Assembly (NCBI GenBank): GCA_045597205.1
Contig: JAZODT010000083.1
Span: 1-7,508 of the forward strand
DNA: 7,508 nucleotides
Source: UMGS755 sp045597205
GTDB lineage: Bacteria; Bacillota; Clostridia; UBA1381; UBA9506
Direction: 5' to 3'
This document shows, in pieces, positions 6,016 to 7,508 of the stretch. Both the position numbers and the translations under genes were made by a program. The notes beneath the pieces were generated by a model that made no database searches, was not told the origin of the DNA, and was given only the letters and a program-made list of their open reading frames with translations. The stretch's first letter is position 1; every line of letters starts with the position of its first letter.

Positions 6016-6816
6016 TTACATAGATTCAGCTTTTTCGGTGCACGATTGCATGGCGGACATAACAGCACTGCGAAAACCACATTCTTCCAGGCGTTTAACG
6101 GCTTCAATAGTAGTGCCTTTAGGGGAGCAAACCATATCTTTTAATTCGCCGGGATGCTTACCGGTTTCGAGTATGAGTTTTGCGGCACCCATAACGGATT
6201 GCGCCGCTAAACGGTACGCCGCTTTGCGATTAATACCGTCACGCACGGCAGCATCTGCCATGGCTTCCAGCATCATAAAAACATAAGCAGGGCTACTGCC
6301 GGTTAATGCAATAACAGAATTTAAAAGCGACTCTGGCAATAGTTCAACCTCGCCAACAGCACGGAAAATTTCGATTACATTTGAAAATTCTTCTTTTGAA
6401 AGGGGAGCATATTCAGTCGCAATCACACTCATGCCGCAAAGGGCCATAGCAGGTGTATTGGGCATAACACGAACAACTTTAGCATCAAAATTCAAAGCAT
6501 CTTTTATGGCGGCAATTTCAACGCCGGCCGCAATGGTTATGAAGACTTTGTTTTTAATTTCGGCAGCATATTTTTCTCTTAATTCGCCCAAAACGGTTGG
6601 CAGAATAAAGGGTTTAACAGCCAAAATAATATAATCTGCCTGCAAAGCGCCGGCATTTTGCTGGCTAACAGAAATGCCCATATCAGTAAATTTTTTTAAT
6701 GCATCATTGCTCGGGTCAGAAACAAGAATTTCTTGTTCAGAGCAGAGAGAAGAGGCAATAACACCGCCGGCAATGGCAAAAGCCATATTTCCGCCACCGA
6801 TAAATCCCAGTTTCAT
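6016..6816 (-). CDS. proC: pyrroline-5-carboxylate reductase
   Basis: Catalyses the last step of proline synthesis, the NAD(P)H-dependent reduction of 1-pyrroline-5-carboxylate to L-proline in the cytoplasm. From ATG 6816 the product is 266 residues, the normal length, and begins MKLGFIGGGNMA, the usual N-terminal Rossmann loop (4-12). Further marks are LAVKP (65-69), ITIAAGV (93-99), MPNTPA (118-123), the helical-domain signature ALTGSSPAYVFMMLEAMADA (170-189) and SPKGTT (231-236). The frame stays open upstream to 6918, but that part overlaps the Asp23 gene and lacks family similarity. GAAAGG precedes the chosen ATG with slightly long spacing. The 28-base gap to the Asp23 stop points to one transcript. 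No proA or proB is in the window. Confidence 0.96.
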   Translation of the reverse strand: MKLGFIGGGNMAFAIAGGVIASSLCSEQEILVSDPSNDALKKFTDMGISVSQQNAGALQADYIILAVKPFILPTVLGELREKYAAEIKNKVFITIAAGVEIAAIKDALNFDAKVVRVMPNTPAMALCGMSVIATEYAPLSKEEFSNVIEIFRAVGEVELLPESLLNSVIALTGSSPAYVFMMLEAMADAAVRDGINRKAAYRLAAQSVMGAAKLILETGKHPGELKDMVCSPKGTTIEAVKRLEECGFRSAVMSAMQSCTEKAESM

Positions 6817-6844
6817 ATTTTCCACGGCCTTTCTTTTTTTAACA

Positions 6845-7234
6845 TCATTCTGTCTGAGCAGGTGTTTCTTCCTTTTTGTTTTCTTTAGCGGAATTGATGC
6901 CGTCAATATGAACATCAACTTTTAAAACAGTTAAATCAGTCATTGTTTCAATGTTGCGCTTAATTGTTTCCTGCAATTCTGCGGCAACTGGCTGAATTTT
7001 CACACCGTAATCAACCATAACATGTAATTCTAAAGAAACTTCTTTATCTGTCATCTCAATACGAACGGTTTTATTGTAGCTTTTCTTAACAAATTTTTCT
7101 ACAATACCGTCAGCTAAAGAGGTAGCCAAAGCGACACCTTTCGTTTCGCTAACTGCCATTGCTGCAATTGCCTGCACAACCTCATCAGAAATTTTAACAG
7201 AACTGTTTTCTACATACGTTTTATTTTCATCCAT
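6845..7234 (-). CDS. Asp23/Gls24 family envelope stress response protein (YqhY-like)
   Basis: A 129-residue Asp23/Gls24 (DUF322) protein. Family members are small, abundant, alkaline- or envelope-stress-linked proteins; the YqhY branch is linked to control of fatty-acid synthesis. Typical features are KISDEVVQAIAAMAVSETKG (14-33), GVALATSLADGI (33-44), HVMVDYGVKI (71-80) and the C-terminal helix/strand QETIKRNIETMTDLTVLKVD (88-107) ending VHIDGI. A charged tail (114-129) rich in Lys and Glu follows. The start was set at ATG 7234 because AGGAGG (7249-7244) lies nine bases before it; an in-frame ATG further upstream (7279) overlaps the promoter and has no ribosome site. It is the first gene after the promoter at 7298-7270 and is followed by proC. 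In many Firmicutes this family sits near spoIIIA, acc or nusB genes; none is visible here. Confidence 0.95.
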   Translation of the reverse strand: MDENKTYVENSSVKISDEVVQAIAAMAVSETKGVALATSLADGIVEKFVKKSYNKTVRIEMTDKEVSLELHVMVDYGVKIQPVAAELQETIKRNIETMTDLTVLKVDVHIDGINSAKENKKEETPAQTE

Positions 7235-7269
7235 AGTTATAAACCTCCTAAATATACAATTACAATATA

Positions 7270-7298
7270 AGTATATCACTATTAAAATAAAAAATCAA
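7270..7298 (-). promoter_or_regulatory. extended -10 promoter of the Asp23-proC operon
   Basis: On the minus strand: TTGATT (7298-7293), a 17-bp spacer and TATACT (7275-7270) preceded by TGA. The -35 is weaker than in the rsmE promoter, but the -10 is identical, including the TG extension. Transcription would start near 7263, leaving a short leader with AGGAGG. Confidence 0.8.
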
Positions 7299-7342
7299 GA
7301 TTTTTACATGTTGATTTAAAAACTCTTAAAATATAATGAAAA

Positions 7343-7371
7343 TGCTGCAGCAAAATCATTTTGCTGCAGCA
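7343..7371 (-). terminator. perfect hairpin after the Asn/Gln-rich gene, probable terminator
   Basis: GCTGCAGCAAAA (7344-7355) and TTTTGCTGCAGC (7359-7370) are perfect complements around a 3-base loop, with one more T-A pair outside (7343/7371). It lies about 20 bases past the stop of the Asn/Gln-rich gene on the minus strand. The sequence after it is T-rich but interrupted (ATTTTCATTATATTTT), so termination may be partial. Confidence 0.7.
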
Positions 7372-7391
7372 AGTTAGCATAAATAGTTTCG

Positions 7392-7508
7392 TTATCTGTC
7401 GTTTTTATTGTTATACTGGTTATTATTTCTGTTGTCTTGCTGGTTATTATTTCTGTTGTCTTGCTGGTTATTTTGATTATTCTGGTTGTTCTGATTTTTA
7501 TTCTGCTG
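7392..7508 (-). CDS. C-terminal tail of an Asn/Gln-rich protein, N-terminus outside window
   Basis: Only the last 38 residues are present; the frame is open from the right edge (codon CAG at 7508) to TAA at 7394-7392. About two thirds of the residues are Asn or Gln (for example QNNQNNQNNQQDNRNNN), with the 8-residue unit QQDNRNNN occurring twice in tandem and the end QYNNKNDR. Such tails are low-complexity and probably disordered. They are found on RNA-binding proteins, helicases, spore-coat and surface proteins, so the body of the protein cannot be guessed. Frame and stop position are supported by the hairpin that follows at 7371-7343. It lies upstream of the Asp23 gene but is separated from it by this hairpin and a new promoter, so it is a different transcription unit. 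Confidence 0.75.
   Translation of the reverse strand, partial: QQNKNQNNQNNQNNQQDNRNNNQQDNRNNNQYNNKNDR
7417..7474. repeat. 24-bp tandem repeat in the Asn/Gln-rich coding tail
   Basis: Two identical 24-bp units (7417-7440 and 7441-7464), each beginning TGGTTATTATTTCTG on the plus strand, are followed by a partial third that matches over its first 8 bases (7465-7472). The unit is a multiple of three, so copy-number change would keep the frame and add or remove eight residues. Confidence 0.9.

Noticed and set aside
6817..6918. N-terminal extension of proC overlapping the Asp23 gene
   Set aside because: The extension is the out-of-frame reading of the Asp23 C-terminus. The family begins at MKLGFIGGG, encoded from 6816.
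7235..7279. Earlier in-frame start of the Asp23 gene
   Set aside because: It overlaps the -10 box and lacks a ribosome site; AGGAGG at 7249-7244 sets ATG 7234.
7410..7508. CRISPR-like repeat at the right edge
   Set aside because: The units are directly adjacent with no spacers and are in frame within an Asn/Gln-rich coding tail.

Overview
The window comes from an AT-rich Gram-positive genome, most likely an anaerobic Clostridia member. The evidence is strong AGGAGG-type ribosome binding sites, SigA-type promoters with TATACT -10 boxes, an Asp23/Gls24 protein, a YtxH-like mini-protein and a cysteine desulfurase of the Firmicutes 'family protein' kind. I cannot name the species. Most of the window is housekeeping chromosome. 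I see no phage genes, insertion sequence, CRISPR array, rRNA or tRNA.

Layout, left to right. (1) 1-1122, minus strand: a PLP-dependent cysteine desulfurase whose last few residues run off the left edge. (2) 1123-1244: a divergent intergenic region with a striking nested inverted-repeat element. (3) 1245-2205, plus strand: three tightly spaced small genes of unknown function, namely two short helical proteins and a Pro-rich protein with a duplicated hydrophobic tail. (4) 2238-3052, plus strand: a near-consensus promoter, then a membrane-anchored YdcF/DUF218 protein. The promoter position shows that this gene starts at TTG 2300. (5) 3061-3100: a terminator shared by two convergent units. (6) 5687-3103, minus strand: a probable operon from a consensus promoter through rsmE (16S rRNA m3U methyltransferase), a four-helix membrane protein and glyA (serine hydroxymethyltransferase). 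(7) 7298-5720, minus strand: a second probable operon from an extended -10 promoter through an Asp23/Gls24 protein, proC (pyrroline-5-carboxylate reductase) and a 55-residue YtxH-like protein, ending at a strong hairpin terminator. (8) 7508-7392, minus strand: the C-terminal tail of an Asn/Gln-rich protein carrying a 24-bp tandem repeat, followed by a perfect 13-bp hairpin.

The genes support core functions: sulfur mobilisation for Fe-S clusters or thio-cofactors, one-carbon/serine-glycine metabolism, ribosome modification, proline synthesis and envelope upkeep. The least explained parts are the three-gene small-protein cluster with its palindromic control region, and the Asn/Gln-rich tail at the right edge. 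Several starts were moved downstream from the longest possible reading frame because ribosome binding sites, promoters or family N-termini support the shorter forms.
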